Positions 47,531 through 58,111 of a stretch of 64,000 nucleotides of DNA are shown piece after piece. A program made the translations under genes and the position numbers. Each line of letters begins with the position of its first letter. Within the stretch, counting starts at the first letter, position 1. Under the pieces are notes generated by a model. That model searched no databases. It saw nothing but the letters and a program-made list of their open reading frames with translations, and was not told where the DNA came from. Origin of the DNA: Puffinus mauretanicus (Eukaryota > Chordata > Aves > Procellariiformes > Procellariidae); contig JAJKFH010000770.1 of the NCBI GenBank assembly GCA_023333565.1, positions 186,001 through 250,000 of the forward strand. The letters run 5' to 3'.

Positions 47531-50364
47531 CATTAAGAGGCTGTTGCTTTTCCCTGCAGAGGCCAGACCAGGCAGCGAAGGCTGCGCGCACAGCCATGGC
47601 CAGGTCCATCTGCCCGGTCCTGCCCATCTCCCCCCGTGCAGGGCTGTGGGGTCTGGGCCCACCTCAGGGCTGAACCGGGGCACTCCCTGCGCGAGTGCAG
47701 GCAGGCAGAGAGTGCTCTGCCTGTGCTGGGGCACGAGCCCGGAGCCAGCCCTGTCCCGTAGGCGGCCCGAGGAGGAAGAGGAGGAGGAAGGCTTCCCCGA
47801 GGGCCATGAGTTCCTCCTGTGGGTTCCTCCTCCTCCTCAGCTGCAAGCTGGGGGGTTTGGAAGATGCTGCAGGAAGAGTCTCTGCAGCCACGGTTCATCG
47901 CAAAGCCTCTGTGGGAGCAGAGGTGGGCGCTGCGGGGCTGTGGTCATTCCCAGGCACCTGCCTGCAGCGAGAAGGTGGCAGCTGGCAGCGGCCACCCCAC
48001 CGCTTCTCCTTGCCCCTGTCCCAGCCAGGGTGGGCACCCACTGCCTCCCGCCGCAGCCGAGCCCGGGCTCTGCACACCCAGCCGGGCAGCCCCGGCCGTG
48101 GGACTGAGTCACCTTTCCCGGCAGCTGCCCTCCCCTCCCTGGCAGGGCACTCGCCTCAGCGTCGCCCAGGCCAGTGCCTTCGTGGGCGGCTGGGAACGGC
48201 AGCGGTTGTTTGCAGAGCAGCAGCCCCGACTGCTCGGCCAGAGCTGCACACTCAGCAGAACCCAAATCTCCCGAAAAACCTGAATAAACTCCCCAGGCGG
48301 AGCCAGGCAGGGACCCAGATCCCCTCCTCATGCTCGTCACATGAATGAGCTCTGCGGCTGGGCTCCCCCTCCTCCCCCCAAAGGGGATTGTGCCGCATTG
48401 TGGGGAGGATTAGGCCATTTTGGGAGGCTGGGAGCATCTGTGCGTGCGGGGCTGCTGCGGGGCTGCCCTCTCCCCTGCCTGCCCTGGCCCCTTGCGGCAC
48501 CGCAGGCGTCACGGCTGGAGCTTCCTGCCTCACAGAAAGGGGAAAAGGGCCCAGGGCACCCGCGGGGCTGGGGTGCACTTGGGCAGCCCCCAGCGAGGCG
48601 GTGGGCAGGCAGAGGATGCCCAATGGCAGGGCAAAGGCAGCAGCAGCTCCCCAGGCCCTGCCACTTCATCCACAGGGGGTAACCCAGTGACGTTCCCCCA
48701 CATTCCCCACATTCCCTAAAACAGGGAAGAAGAGAAGGAAGGAGGGCAGCCCGCAGCCTGGGTCTGCCTGGCTCGCCCTGGCTCCCATGGGCAGTGCCAC
48801 CGCACCATCAGCCGGCCAGGGCTGCCGCCAGCGGTCAGCAGCTGGCAGTGGTTCCCGGCCGGCGGCTGGAGCGACCGCCCGCTCCTCTGGGAGCCCCCGA
48901 GCCCCCCCCGTCGCTGCCGAGCATTTCTGGCCGGCAACCTCAGATGTTTGGGAAAACAAACTGCACGGGAATTAGCTCTCAAGTATTTCCTCAATTCTGC
49001 CTGCTATGAGGAGAATTTTATTTTGCTACCCCCAGGAGGAAGGAAGGTGGCCTGGCGGAGCGCACAAAGGAAATCTGTGCAATAACTCACGGGGGCTGGC
49101 TCCACAGCACTGCAGTCAGCGGGGGCTGGCCGGCAATGCCCGCGCTGCTCGCCGCTGCCACCAGGACCTCTTGGCCTGGGGAGTGGGGAAGCACCACGGC
49201 CCCATGGGCTTTCTGTGGCCCTTTGCAGAGGTATCGTCTTAGCAGGTCCCAGCCTGCTGCAGTTAAGCAGTCCCCTGGGTTGAGCCCGCAGGAATGTCCC
49301 TGGGATACGGGCTCTCGCCAAGTGGCACCTCCCCAAAGGCACCAAGGGCCGGTTTGAACATCCACCACCCGCTCACCCGCCACCACGGCAAAAGCCAGAG
49401 CTCCCACCAGTTACACCATGCCCCATGGCTTACTTGAGCTCCTGTTTTACGGCTAGGTAACAGTGAGGAGCTCTGGGAGCTGAGCACCGCGCTGCAGATA
49501 CCTTTGCTCACAGAAATAACGTGACTAAATATAGCCCTGCTCCTTCCATGAGCTGAGCCGCGAGGGAGGAACAGGGCACAGAGACAGCCCGTGCCCAGCC
49601 AGGCTGCCGCGGGAGCAGGGGTTTGCCGCAGGGCAGAGTCTGCACCCTGCTGCGGTGCCAGCCCTGCCATGGCACGCAGCAAGGGCCCCGTGCTCTGCCC
49701 TTACAAGCAGGGCAATTACACGAATTCAAGCCTGAGTCACTTTATAGTCTAATACAGGGCAAGAGCAAGTTTCTCCTCCTGAACCCACACACCCCTTCCT
49801 CCTTCGCCTGCACTTCACAGCAGTGGATCCTAGGAGCAGTCCCACAGGAGGTCCTGGACAGGGCAGGAGCCAAGACAGGGCTGACGCCCAGCTCCAGACA
49901 GCACAGCGCAGAGGGGACAGGGCATGGAGGCCACCCGTAGAAAACAACCAAGGATTTACTACTGAAGTGTTCCCAGCCAGCCAAGTCCTAGCAGCAGGAA
50001 ATTATTTAAACACTTTTCTTCCTTAGAAGAGGAGCTGGCACCCTGCCGCGGCTGCGCGAGCCTCCCAGGCAGCGCTGGTCACGGTAACACCTGTGTCAGC
50101 CGCGGCGGTACCACAGCCCGGGGAGGTCGGGCACCGGGAGAGCAGAGGCTGGGGATTTCTCACTGCAGAGGACCAAGGCTCCTCTCAACGCAGGCATCGG
50201 CAGCAGTGGCCCCCACCACTGCAGCCCCTTGCCCAAGTGACCTGCCTGAGAGGGAGACTCGGCCCCAGTGAACACCAAACCACAGGCAGAGGGAGCAGAG
50301 CAGGGCTGGCAGCTTGTCCGTACCTACAAAGACAGGGACTCCAGGGGCAGCTCCTCAGGGTTGA

Positions 50365-50370
50365 TTTATT
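50365..50370 (-). terminator. SLC16A1: Distal polyadenylation signal AATAAA of SLC16A1
   Basis: The minus strand reads TTGCAATAAATCAACC, followed about 25-35 nt later by a T/G-rich stretch (TGTCTTTGTAGG). This is the usual arrangement of hexamer and downstream element. Cleavage is expected near 50345-50353. Confidence 0.6.
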
Positions 50371-51213
50371 GCAACATGAACCCGTTACTGCAGCTACAAC
50401 AGACACGCCATTTATGAAAATATGGTTACTTGGCTTTACGGTATCACAGCTCAGCACTGTACAACAAAATCCTTTTGTACAAAATACTGTTGGCCTTATA
50501 AAGTTACTCTACAGTATGAAAACACCCTGGCCTGCTTTCTGTGAGATTTGGACTGAAATGAAGCCCAAAGTGGCCCCGCAGCCAAGGGAGGGCAAGGAGA
50601 GCGGCCGCAGTGCAGGGCCTGACCCTGCCAGGGGCTCCGGGGACCCCGGGGCAGCTCAGGCAGGAGGACCATCATTTACCCCCTCGTTTGGGTTCGGCCG
50701 CCGTCAGTGCCAGGCCCGCAGGCAGGAGGTCCCTTGGCTGTGCACAGCAGTGGCCCCGCGCACTCTCCTCTGAGACAGCAGGAGAGTCTGCCCATCAGTC
50801 ATGAAACAAGATGTTTAAGTGTGTGACCATCCCCTTTGCAATAAAGGGGGATCTCAAGGCTTTCACAGGCATCCTGTGGAGACAGGCAGGGGAACAGAAA
50901 CGTTTCTAAAACCAGAGTGCATGGGGAGACTCGGCTGTGGCCATCCCGAACCCCAACCAAAACTGCCTCTTGCACCTGAGGAGGTGAGAAGAGGCAGGGA
51001 AGGGGCATCCTGACACGGCGTAGCTTCCAAAGTCAGTGGGACCTGCTCAGCAGGAGCCGTGGGGTGCTGGAGCGGTGAGTGGAGACCCAGACTCTGCCAC
51101 AGCCCCACTCACCTCTCCCCAAAACTGACCCAAAATACATGTCAACTGGCACACAGAAGTGTGATTCTAGGAAAGAAGTTCAACATTTGATGGTAAATTG
51201 TAAAAAAAACAAG

Positions 51214-51219
51214 TTTATT
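51214..51219 (-). terminator. SLC16A1: Proximal polyadenylation signal AATAAA of SLC16A1
   Basis: A canonical hexamer on the minus strand, followed by a T-run (eight T) that can serve as a downstream element. Use of this site would give a 3' UTR of about 1.25 kb. An A-rich context means cDNA data with internal priming could mimic it. Confidence 0.4.
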
Positions 51220-52461
51220 TGAAAAAAAACAAACCTCAGCCTCTTACTCTGATCAACATTTACTAGAACTTGAGAGCCATTAACCTGCTCCACGTACGTT
51301 GAGATATTTTCCAGCACTAAAAAATAAAAAATAAATACGTACAAATTCTTTCCTCCCCCTTTCGTGTCCTAGATGTGAGTAGCTAGGCATCCCCCGCCTT
51401 AAGATCTCGGTTGAACAGAAGCAAGTAAAAGAGGTTTCTCTAAGAGATAAAAGAGCAAAAGCAGAAGGCCTGTCTCAGGGATGTACCATCTCCACCCGCC
51501 CCACCGCTCTGCCCAGGGTCAGGCACCCGCAACACCCGTCCAGGTAGGATTGGTCAGCGCAGGGGTGCTCTGGTGGAAACCCGCCCCGCGGGGGGACCGA
51601 GGCCGGCACCCTGACCTGGCACCGCCAGCCGAGCCCCCGCGTTCACACCCGTTTCACATCACCCAGGTCGGGCTGAGAAGAGGCAGCGCCAGGGCAGAGT
51701 TGGGGGGGACCCCAGCCCTCCCCTCGGAGGGCTCGGCTGCAGGGGCCGGGCACACGGGGGCTGCCACCGCCCCGGAGCGGATGACGCTGCCAACCTGAAC
51801 TGCAGACATCCTTCTCCAACCTGAATATCCCATGAGAGCACAACTACAGAAGAGGGATTTTAAAGAACTACAGTAGCTAAAGTGTTTTCAAAACATACCT
51901 AAAGACCACCTACAGAGCCAGGAGGCACCCGGCACGGAAGCCAAAAACCACCCTGTCCCGTGCCCGCATCTCCCCCTCTGCGGAGGGCCTGCGGTAAGAA
52001 GCGTGTGAAGCAGTATTCATCCGGGGCCGGCCCTGAAGCCCATCGTGCTTCAACAAATCCAGTATCCTGGTTTTTATGGCTTTTTAACAAGACTCCCCAA
52101 AACACACACATACACACACTCCCACCCCGAGCAGAATACAGAGCTAAAGCACGGTTTAGAGTTAAGGCTCGTCCAGATTCAGCTAGGTACGAAGACTGTA
52201 AGGCACGTATTAGTACATTCATGTTACTGTTAAAAAGCCAGACTATAAAAAGCCCCCCTGCCCCCCGACACACGAGGATACTGCGTGTGTAGCCCTGTTA
52301 CCTTTGTTGAACACAGATGGAAAGACAGTTCAGAGCCTGGTTAAAAATGAACACCTGGTTTAAACACTTCTCACGGCCGCCCAGCGCCAGCGGAGCACTG
52401 CCCCAGCCGCCGCGCCAGGGCGGCAGCGCTTCCCCGACACTCCGGGATTGAGACCAGTCCC

Positions 52462-52739
52462 TCACATGTGGCTCTCCTCCTCTTTGACACCATCCTCTGC
52501 GCTCTTCTGAGGCGAGGGGGCCACGTCGTTGTTTGCCTCTTTCTGCTTCTCAGCCTCGTCGACGTTGGTCTCCTCCTCCTTCCCTTCGTTCCTCGCCTTC
52601 TCCTCCGCCTTCTGCTCCTTTGCCACCAGGCGGTAGTTGATGCCCATCCCGATGAAGAGGTAGATCCCAGAGACTATGAGGATGACCCCGCAGGCCCAGT
52701 ACGTGTACTTGTAGTCACCGTACATGTCATTGAGTTTCC
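52462..52739 (-). CDS. SLC16A1: SLC16A1 last coding exon (residues 409-500 and stop)
   Basis: The exon opens with a completed glycine and [17 protein letters not shown], continues through the last membrane helix ([19 protein letters not shown]), and ends with a roughly 55-residue hydrophilic tail rich in Glu and Lys. The TGA stop is the reverse complement of tca at 52462-52464. The acceptor is CCCTCAG. The tail is the least conserved part compared with human, as expected for this family. Confidence 0.97.
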
Positions 52740-55700
52740 CTGAGGGACAGAGAGGACACAGCTTAGCGAGATACCCCCAGAACTGCTCCAGGTTGTGGAA
52801 ATGTTGCCAAGAGCAGCCTAAGCCCATCACCCTCAGCTTCAGGCCTTTATTCCCCCGGCCCCTGCTCCCTCACTCTGCACCAGGGCTCAGCCCCCACTTC
52901 CTCGGCCATCCCTCAGATGCTGGGGAGGCCTCAGGGCCGGTGCTCGCCCCCCTCGCCCCTGCCCCAGTGCTGAGGGCTGCCCACAGCTCAGGGGACCCGC
53001 CACCACCCCGCGAGGCCGGGCAGGACGGGGAGAGCCCCCCGGGCACAGCACACCTACCTAGCAGAGGGGGTCCCAGAAGCACGGGGCAGCACTCCACGAT
53101 GGTCACGAGGCCGACGGCACTGGAGAACCGCTGCGCTCCCACCAGGTCCATGAGTGTCTCAAACAGGACTGAGCTCAGCCAGCCGAAGGCAAAGCCAAAG
53201 AAGCCAGCATAAATGCAGAAGCCGGCATAGGTGGTGGACATGGGGGCCAAGAGGTGGCACACCCCGTTGTAAATCACAGAGATGGCAAAGAAGTACTGGA
53301 CTCTGGGTCTGATCCACTTGGTGTTTGCCACCAGTCCCATGGAAGGTCTGGCCACCATGTCTACGAAGGCCAGGATGGAGAGCAGGAAGGCTGCAGACTC
53401 ATTAGCAATCTTCTTGCTCTTTGCATAATTGCTGAGGAAGACCAAGGGAGTGAACAGCCCGAAGAACATGATCACGTTGCCCGACAGATAGAGCAGGAAG
53501 CCCCGGTGCGTGAACAGGGACAAGTCCAAGAACTTGTTGATCGTCTGGAAAAATGTGCTCTTCTGTTTCTTGGTCTTCCCACCGATGAGGTCTGTGCTGG
53601 TGTCACCGCCACCTTTTCTCACCGCCTTCCCAGCTTCCTGCAGCACCTCCTTAGTGGCCTCTTTCTTCAGCTGATCCGGCTTGGGGCCAATGGGCCGCAT
53701 CAGGGATCCGGCGACGCAGCAATTCAGCAAGAGACCACCAAGGATGAGGAAGCTGCCGCGCCAGCCAAATATGCCGAAGAAGAGCTGGTTCACGGGCGCC
53801 AGGGTGGAGAGGAACACGGGGCTGCCTGCCATCGCCAGCCCGTTAGCCAGGGGACGCTTCTTGAAGAAGTACTTGCCGATCATGGTTAAGGCTGGGTTCA
53901 AGTTAAACGCGAGTCCAAGGCCTGAAGGAGAGGAGAGACGAGGGGCTTAGAGCTCGACCACCCCCACAAGCCAGCAGCACCAGCAGAAGGGCTGCTGGGA
54001 CGAGCGGGAGAGCGCGGTTTCAGTTCTGGGGGTTTCACACCTCCGTTTTGGCTGTATTAACTTCCCGATTGCGCACGCAGCACTCGGCCCCCGCTGCCGA
54101 CTTGGGAGGAGGTGCCAGGGCAGCAGCGAAGGCGCTCACAGGAATTCGGGAGCTGGAAGGGGAGAACCGCCCCGGCTTGTGACAAACCTTACGTTGACTG
54201 GCGGGGCACAACCCTAACCCGGGGCAGGAACAACAGATGCTCTCTATTCTAGTACCAAATACTAGTCCCGTGTACAGTAACTAGTGCTGTCTCCCCACGT
54301 TATGTCACTGGGGCCATCTCTTATCAGATTATCTAACAGGAATCAGGATTTATGCAAATGCATCATAATCATTCCCTAATAATTACTGGGTTTGAGTTGC
54401 TTCTCTTGCTGCCTCAGGAGAGGACTTACCTCCGCTGCAGCCCCGTTAGGGCAGAGCCATCACTTACCTCCTACGACCCCAACGCAGAAGTAGAGCTCCT
54501 CCACCGTGTTGCAGAAAGAGGCTGCAATCAGCCCGCACCCGGAGAGGCAGCCGCCAGCGATCATGATGGGCCGGCTGCCGTATTTGTTCACCAGGATGCT
54601 GCTGATGGGACCTAGGAAGTCGAAGGATGCCCAGAGATGAGTTACCTTTGCATGAGAGACAAGACAGATGCACGCAAGCACACAGAAGCACACAGGAGGT
54701 TTATTGCCACAGGCTTCCAGCTTTCGCACAGTGACACTTCACCCAGCGAGGGAATTGGGGTAAGGGGAAAGGACAGGAGGTTCAGAGACAGCTGGAGATA
54801 AGAGTGACATTTGGTTTAGAGCACACGCAGGATCCCAGCTGGATAAGTGAGCCTCCGGGCAGTGCCAGCACGCTGTGGCTTCTGCCAAGCGCCAGAGGCT
54901 GTTAATGGCTGCAGAAACCTGCGACTTCTCTGAGCAAGCTGCCTTCTGTGGGCTAAGCCAGGAGCTGCCGGGGCACCAGCCGCCCCCCAGGGACAGGGGT
55001 TTGGGACAGGGTGCAGCCACCAACAACACAGTGCTCTTCTCTGGGCTGGGGGCTCTGCCCTGCCCATGGCCACCCGTCTGCCCACCGTGGGCTGGGGTCT
55101 CGGCAGCAGAGCAAGGGTACAGCAACTGCCCATCTCCAGTGAGAGGTTTCTGATGGAGACCAGACAAAGCTGTGAAGAAACAGCTTCGATGGGTGCAGAC
55201 GAAGCTCCCCGAGGGCTTGCAGGAGGAGCAGCACCGTGCCGCCCCAGGGAGAAGGGGTGCTTCTGTTTTCACTGCTACCCCTATGGTAGGAAGAGCCCAA
55301 TTGCTCTGCACACCCACCTTTTAAGTGCTTCATTATCAGGAGCTTTAATCCAAAGCAAACAGTGATTAGATACTGCAAAGCATGCTCTACAGGTACTAAA
55401 AATGTATTTAAATAAACTGAATGAACATCCATTGAATATTAACAGACCTAGTTTTGCCATTAACAGATAGCAAGGTTGTCAACATGTTATTCATGGATCC
55501 TCAGAAGCTACTTGACCTTTTTGCCCAGTTTAAACAAAGCCTGGAGAAGGTTACAGAAACCCTGCCGCCTCCAGCCCCGCGGCATCCCGCTCTCCGCAGC
55601 TGGCGTGGTGCCCCCTTGCCAGCCAGAGCAGCCCACGACAGCAGCTCTGACCTGATGCCATTGGCAGTTGGGAAGGGGCCATGGCCCTGGTCCCGTGAAA

Positions 55701-58070
55701 GGTGGCAGCAGCACCCGGGGGCTACCACATCACCCCAAGCCCCACACGCTTCCCACAGAGCACTCAGCACTTTGCAAAACCTGTACCTTGAACTCAGCAA
55801 ACGTGATGCCCCTGGACAGAGTCTAAAGGCAGCAGCGGCCTTTCCTCCAGGAAACCCAGCCCAGAGCAGCAAGCTCCAAGGGCAGCTAGCAGGACACTGC
55901 CCAGTTGAGCAGCACCGTGAACCCTGATGGCAATTCTCCCTTTTTTTTTTAATTAGAAGAAAAAAAAGAAGAATTCACATCCACTCCTAGATTCACATGA
56001 AGCATTGCTGACCAAATGTTAGCTGATCTATTTTTATTATTCACCCTGTGAAAAAAGTGTAAGTAATGGAACCAGAGTCCTCCCCAATCCTAATATGGAG
56101 CTGAGAAAGGGGCACTTGACATCATTACATCCACATACCCTGATGGTGACTGCACGGGGCGGCTGCGTGGGGCTGCAGGACATGCTGCTTCACCACCTCC
56201 AGCCCTGCCCAGGACAGGAGCTACCCCAGCTCTGCAAGATACCATCAGCCCAGGACATTTTGCCAGAGCATGAGCTACTTTCTTTACCTCCAAGCAAGCA
56301 TGCAGGAAGGTGCCCTGGGGGACGGGGAGAATAGGACGCACGCTGTGACCGTTCCAGCACAGTTCAGGCCCTGCAAAAGGTCTGGGGCTCAGGCTGCAGG
56401 AGCCCTGGAACGAGTGAGTGGGGCAGCAGCATGTTCCTGTGCTCCGGCAGTCAGGGGATGCATCTGGGCAGGTCCGGGGTACCTTCGGCATCCCTGCCAC
56501 CAGCTTACGGGCAAGTGGTTCAAGACCAGCAAGCTGCTGGAATTTAATGGCAACAGTTCAAGGGGAGGGGGAGAGATCATGTCAGTGTGGAGGGAGGGCG
56601 ACAGGGGGACAACCCCAGGACTGGAGGAGGGAGGTCTCATCCCAGCTGCCAGGCAGCTCCAGGCAGTGCTGTCCTCGGGGCACCCAGAAGAACCAGCTCT
56701 GAGCTATTAGGAGAGGAGGAATGGCCCAGATTGAGTCTCATTAAGGCAGTTACACGGTTTACAAGCTTGTTATAACATTGGAGCAGGGAAATGTGCTGGT
56801 CGCTTCGCTAGCTGAGCGAGGACAAAGCAGAGCCTGTTCCCCCAAAGGAAAAGCCTCGTGCTTAGCCGGGCGCTGGCGTCAGCTCCTTTCGATGCACAAA
56901 TGCAACGAGGACGTGGGCAGTTTGCCAGCTGGGAATGGCAGTGGTACAAGCTCCGATTTGCCTGAAGTGGACACAACAGCAGGCTCCCAATAAGAGTTTC
57001 TTTCAGCCGAGCAACCCAGTGCAAAGCTGTGTTTGCAGGCGGGTACGAGACACTGGCGAGGGCCGGGAGCGCATCGCCCCGTGGGGAGCGCTCTGCCTGC
57101 TCCCCGACAGTTAAAGACAAGCATAAAGCACACAGCTTGGGGATTAAGACTCCAAGAAGCAGTTTCTGAAGGATGGGGGAGGGGAGCTGCTTCAGTTTAA
57201 GTAGTTTTGCTTTATTCTGCTCATGTCTCTGTACTCCCAGTGCACACTGCCACCCTCAAACAGCACAAGCTGCCTACGGCACTGCTCAGCACCAGTGAGG
57301 AAGAACAGGCAGCGCCAGGTTTCAGTGCACTTCAGAGCACAGCTGAGCTATCAGCGCTCACCAGAAACTGGGGACAGATCCCTAGATACAGCCATTGTTT
57401 GCTGGATTAAAAAAAATAATAAAAGAAAAAAAAATCTATGTCTTATCTAAAAGAAAGAGACCCCGTGAGCAGGGCTCCTATGCATGGCACAGCAGCTCCC
57501 CGGCCTTCGGGCGGGTGCTGGAAGCAGACACAGCGTCCGCAGCACACTGTAACAAGGACAAGGGCAGAATTACACAAGTTGTAATTCCCCGGAAAGATTT
57601 TACTTACAGCTTTGCAGAGGAGGACAGATTAACCCGGTTTTTGCATTCTGGGTATTAAATAGAACTTTTTGAGCAACCTCCTTCAAGCAAACTCGCTAAG
57701 GGAAGTTTTGCTCTCACATACGGAGAGAATTCTAACTTTTAGCAAAGTTTTGGTTGTTGTCACTAAAGCAAGGTGTGAATCAGACCCAGCAGGAGAGCTG
57801 CGTCCTGTACTGCAATGCATGAGCATGTGTACTGCAGCCTCCAGTCCACTTACCTCCTGCATACATAACAGCCAGCATGATGGAAGAGATCCATGAGACT
57901 TTGCTGCTGGATGCACTGAAGATGACCTCAATCTCTTTGAAGAACACAGTGATGGATTTGGGGAAGGCATAGGAAAACCCAATGGAGATGAAGGCTCCGA
58001 TGACCACAGCCCATCCCCATCCTCCTTCAGGAGGAGTGTATCCCACAGGGCCTCCGATGGCCGGTGGCAT
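52462..58070 (-). CDS. SLC16A1: Monocarboxylate transporter 1 (MCT1), four coding exons
   Basis: Proton-linked plasma-membrane carrier for lactate, pyruvate and ketone bodies, of the major facilitator superfamily; known MCT1 works with the glycoprotein basigin. Exons 57854-58070, 54468-54611, 53058-53921 and 52462-52739 splice to 1503 nt, 500 residues plus stop, the length of human MCT1. The N-terminus carries the family signature [11 protein letters not shown] (residues 13-23) and Lys38 in [15 protein letters not shown] places Asp308 and Arg312 at the positions of human Asp309/Arg313, the proton/substrate pair, and Phe366 matches human Phe367. Hydrophobic segments fit 6+6 membrane helices split by a charged loop at about 195-253. 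An acidic, lysine-rich cytosolic tail (about 445-500) ends in EEESHM (human ends EEESPV). All introns are GT-AG and all interrupt a glycine codon after its first base. No frameshift or missing catalytic residue was seen. Identity rests on near-identity recalled to human MCT1; other SLC16 members diverge far more. Confidence 0.97.
52740..53057 (-). other. SLC16A1: SLC16A1 intron 3 (coding numbering)
   Basis: 318 bp, GC-rich, with GTAGGTG at its 5' end and CCCTCAG at its 3' end. Nothing else is recognisable. The short length fits compact avian introns. Confidence 0.95.
53058..53921 (-). CDS. SLC16A1: SLC16A1 third and largest coding exon (residues 121-409)
   Basis: An 864-nt exon encoding helices 4 to 11 and the central cytosolic loop. 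Landmarks in order: [22 protein letters not shown], the charged loop with STDLIGG (about residues 195-253), [19 protein letters not shown], then [11 protein letters not shown] with Asp308 and Arg312, and [21 protein letters not shown] with Phe366. It ends at [14 protein letters not shown]. The acceptor is CTCCTTCAG and the donor GTAGGTG (53051-53057), slightly weaker than the other two donors. Confidence 0.97.
53922..54467 (-). other. SLC16A1: SLC16A1 intron 2 (coding numbering)
   Basis: 546 bp between exons 2 and 3. The end nearest exon 2 (54300-54420) is AT-richer, with TTATCAG and AATAATTA-type sequence. No repeat or exon was seen. Confidence 0.95.
54468..54611 (-). CDS. SLC16A1: SLC16A1 second coding exon (residues 73-121)
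   Basis: A 144-nt exon that completes the split glycine and reads [12 protein letters not shown], then [17 protein letters not shown]. This is the helix 2-3 loop and helices 3 to 4 of the transporter, with the conserved NKYGSR loop typical of major facilitators. The acceptor reads CTTCCTAG just above 54611 and the donor GTAAGT lies at 54462-54467. The exon keeps phase 1 on both sides. Confidence 0.96.
54612..57853 (-). other. SLC16A1: SLC16A1 intron 1 (between first and second coding exons)
   Basis: 3.24 kb. It contains GC-rich stretches with spurious open frames (for example 54739-55317 minus and 55454-55927 plus), short A/T tracts at about 55935-56060 and 57405-57450, and no recognisable exon, repeat family or RNA gene. 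Confidence 0.9.
57854..58070 (-). CDS. SLC16A1: SLC16A1 first coding exon (residues 1-72 plus first base of codon 73)
   Basis: The start codon is the reverse complement of cat at 58068-58070. Its context has A at -3 and C at +4. The start is chosen because it gives the conserved MCT1 N-terminus MPPAIGG. The exon encodes the short cytosolic N-terminus, the first membrane helix with Lys38, and the start of helix 2 ([12 protein letters not shown]). The donor reads GTAAGT (reverse complement of 57848-57853). 217 coding nt leave phase 1, a split glycine codon completed by the next exon. Confidence 0.96.
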
Positions 58071-58111
58071 CTTGAACCAAGTTGGCGATGACTCAGTTGG
58101 GGTTCAAAGAT
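58071..58111 (-). other. SLC16A1: SLC16A1 5' UTR within the first coding exon
   Basis: 41 nt lie between the start codon and an excellent acceptor (polypyrimidine then TTTTGCAG, reverse complement of 58112-58119). The presence of an acceptor means at least one untranslated exon lies upstream, as in mammals. The segment contains the AP-1-like sequence TGACTCA on the plus strand (about 58089-58095); in a transcribed exon this may be chance. Confidence 0.85.

Larger units (their letters stand above)
42141..50349. other. Intergenic sequence up to the SLC16A1 3' end, no gene seen
   Basis: Very GC-rich from 45400 to 49700 with the minisatellite and the longest spurious frames; AT-rich islands at 43120-43410, 44690-44870, 45140-45370 and 47440-47530. 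No exon with splice signals and recognisable protein was found on either strand. Confidence 0.6.
50350..52461 (-). other. SLC16A1: SLC16A1 3' UTR (inferred extent about 2.1 kb)
   Basis: After the stop, the minus strand runs about 2.1 kb to a canonical AATAAA at 50365-50370 without another recognisable exon. A shorter form could end at the AATAAA at 51214-51219. The segment includes a short CA-rich run (about 52099-52122; TG-rich in the RNA), A/T-rich tracts at 51180-51340, and a small inverted repeat, tgtacaa...ttgtaca, at about 50457-50480 that could fold in the RNA. Both possible ends are consistent with the kilobase-scale 3' UTRs known for vertebrate MCT1. Confidence 0.65.

Noticed and set aside
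1..50340. Exons of the genes that neighbour SLC16A1 in mammals (for example TAFA3 or LRIG2)
   Set aside because: I looked for the Cys-rich TAFA core and for leucine-rich repeat or immunoglobulin segments and saw none.
53254..53889. 211-codon plus-strand open frame
   Set aside because: Antisense shadow of the largest SLC16A1 coding exon.
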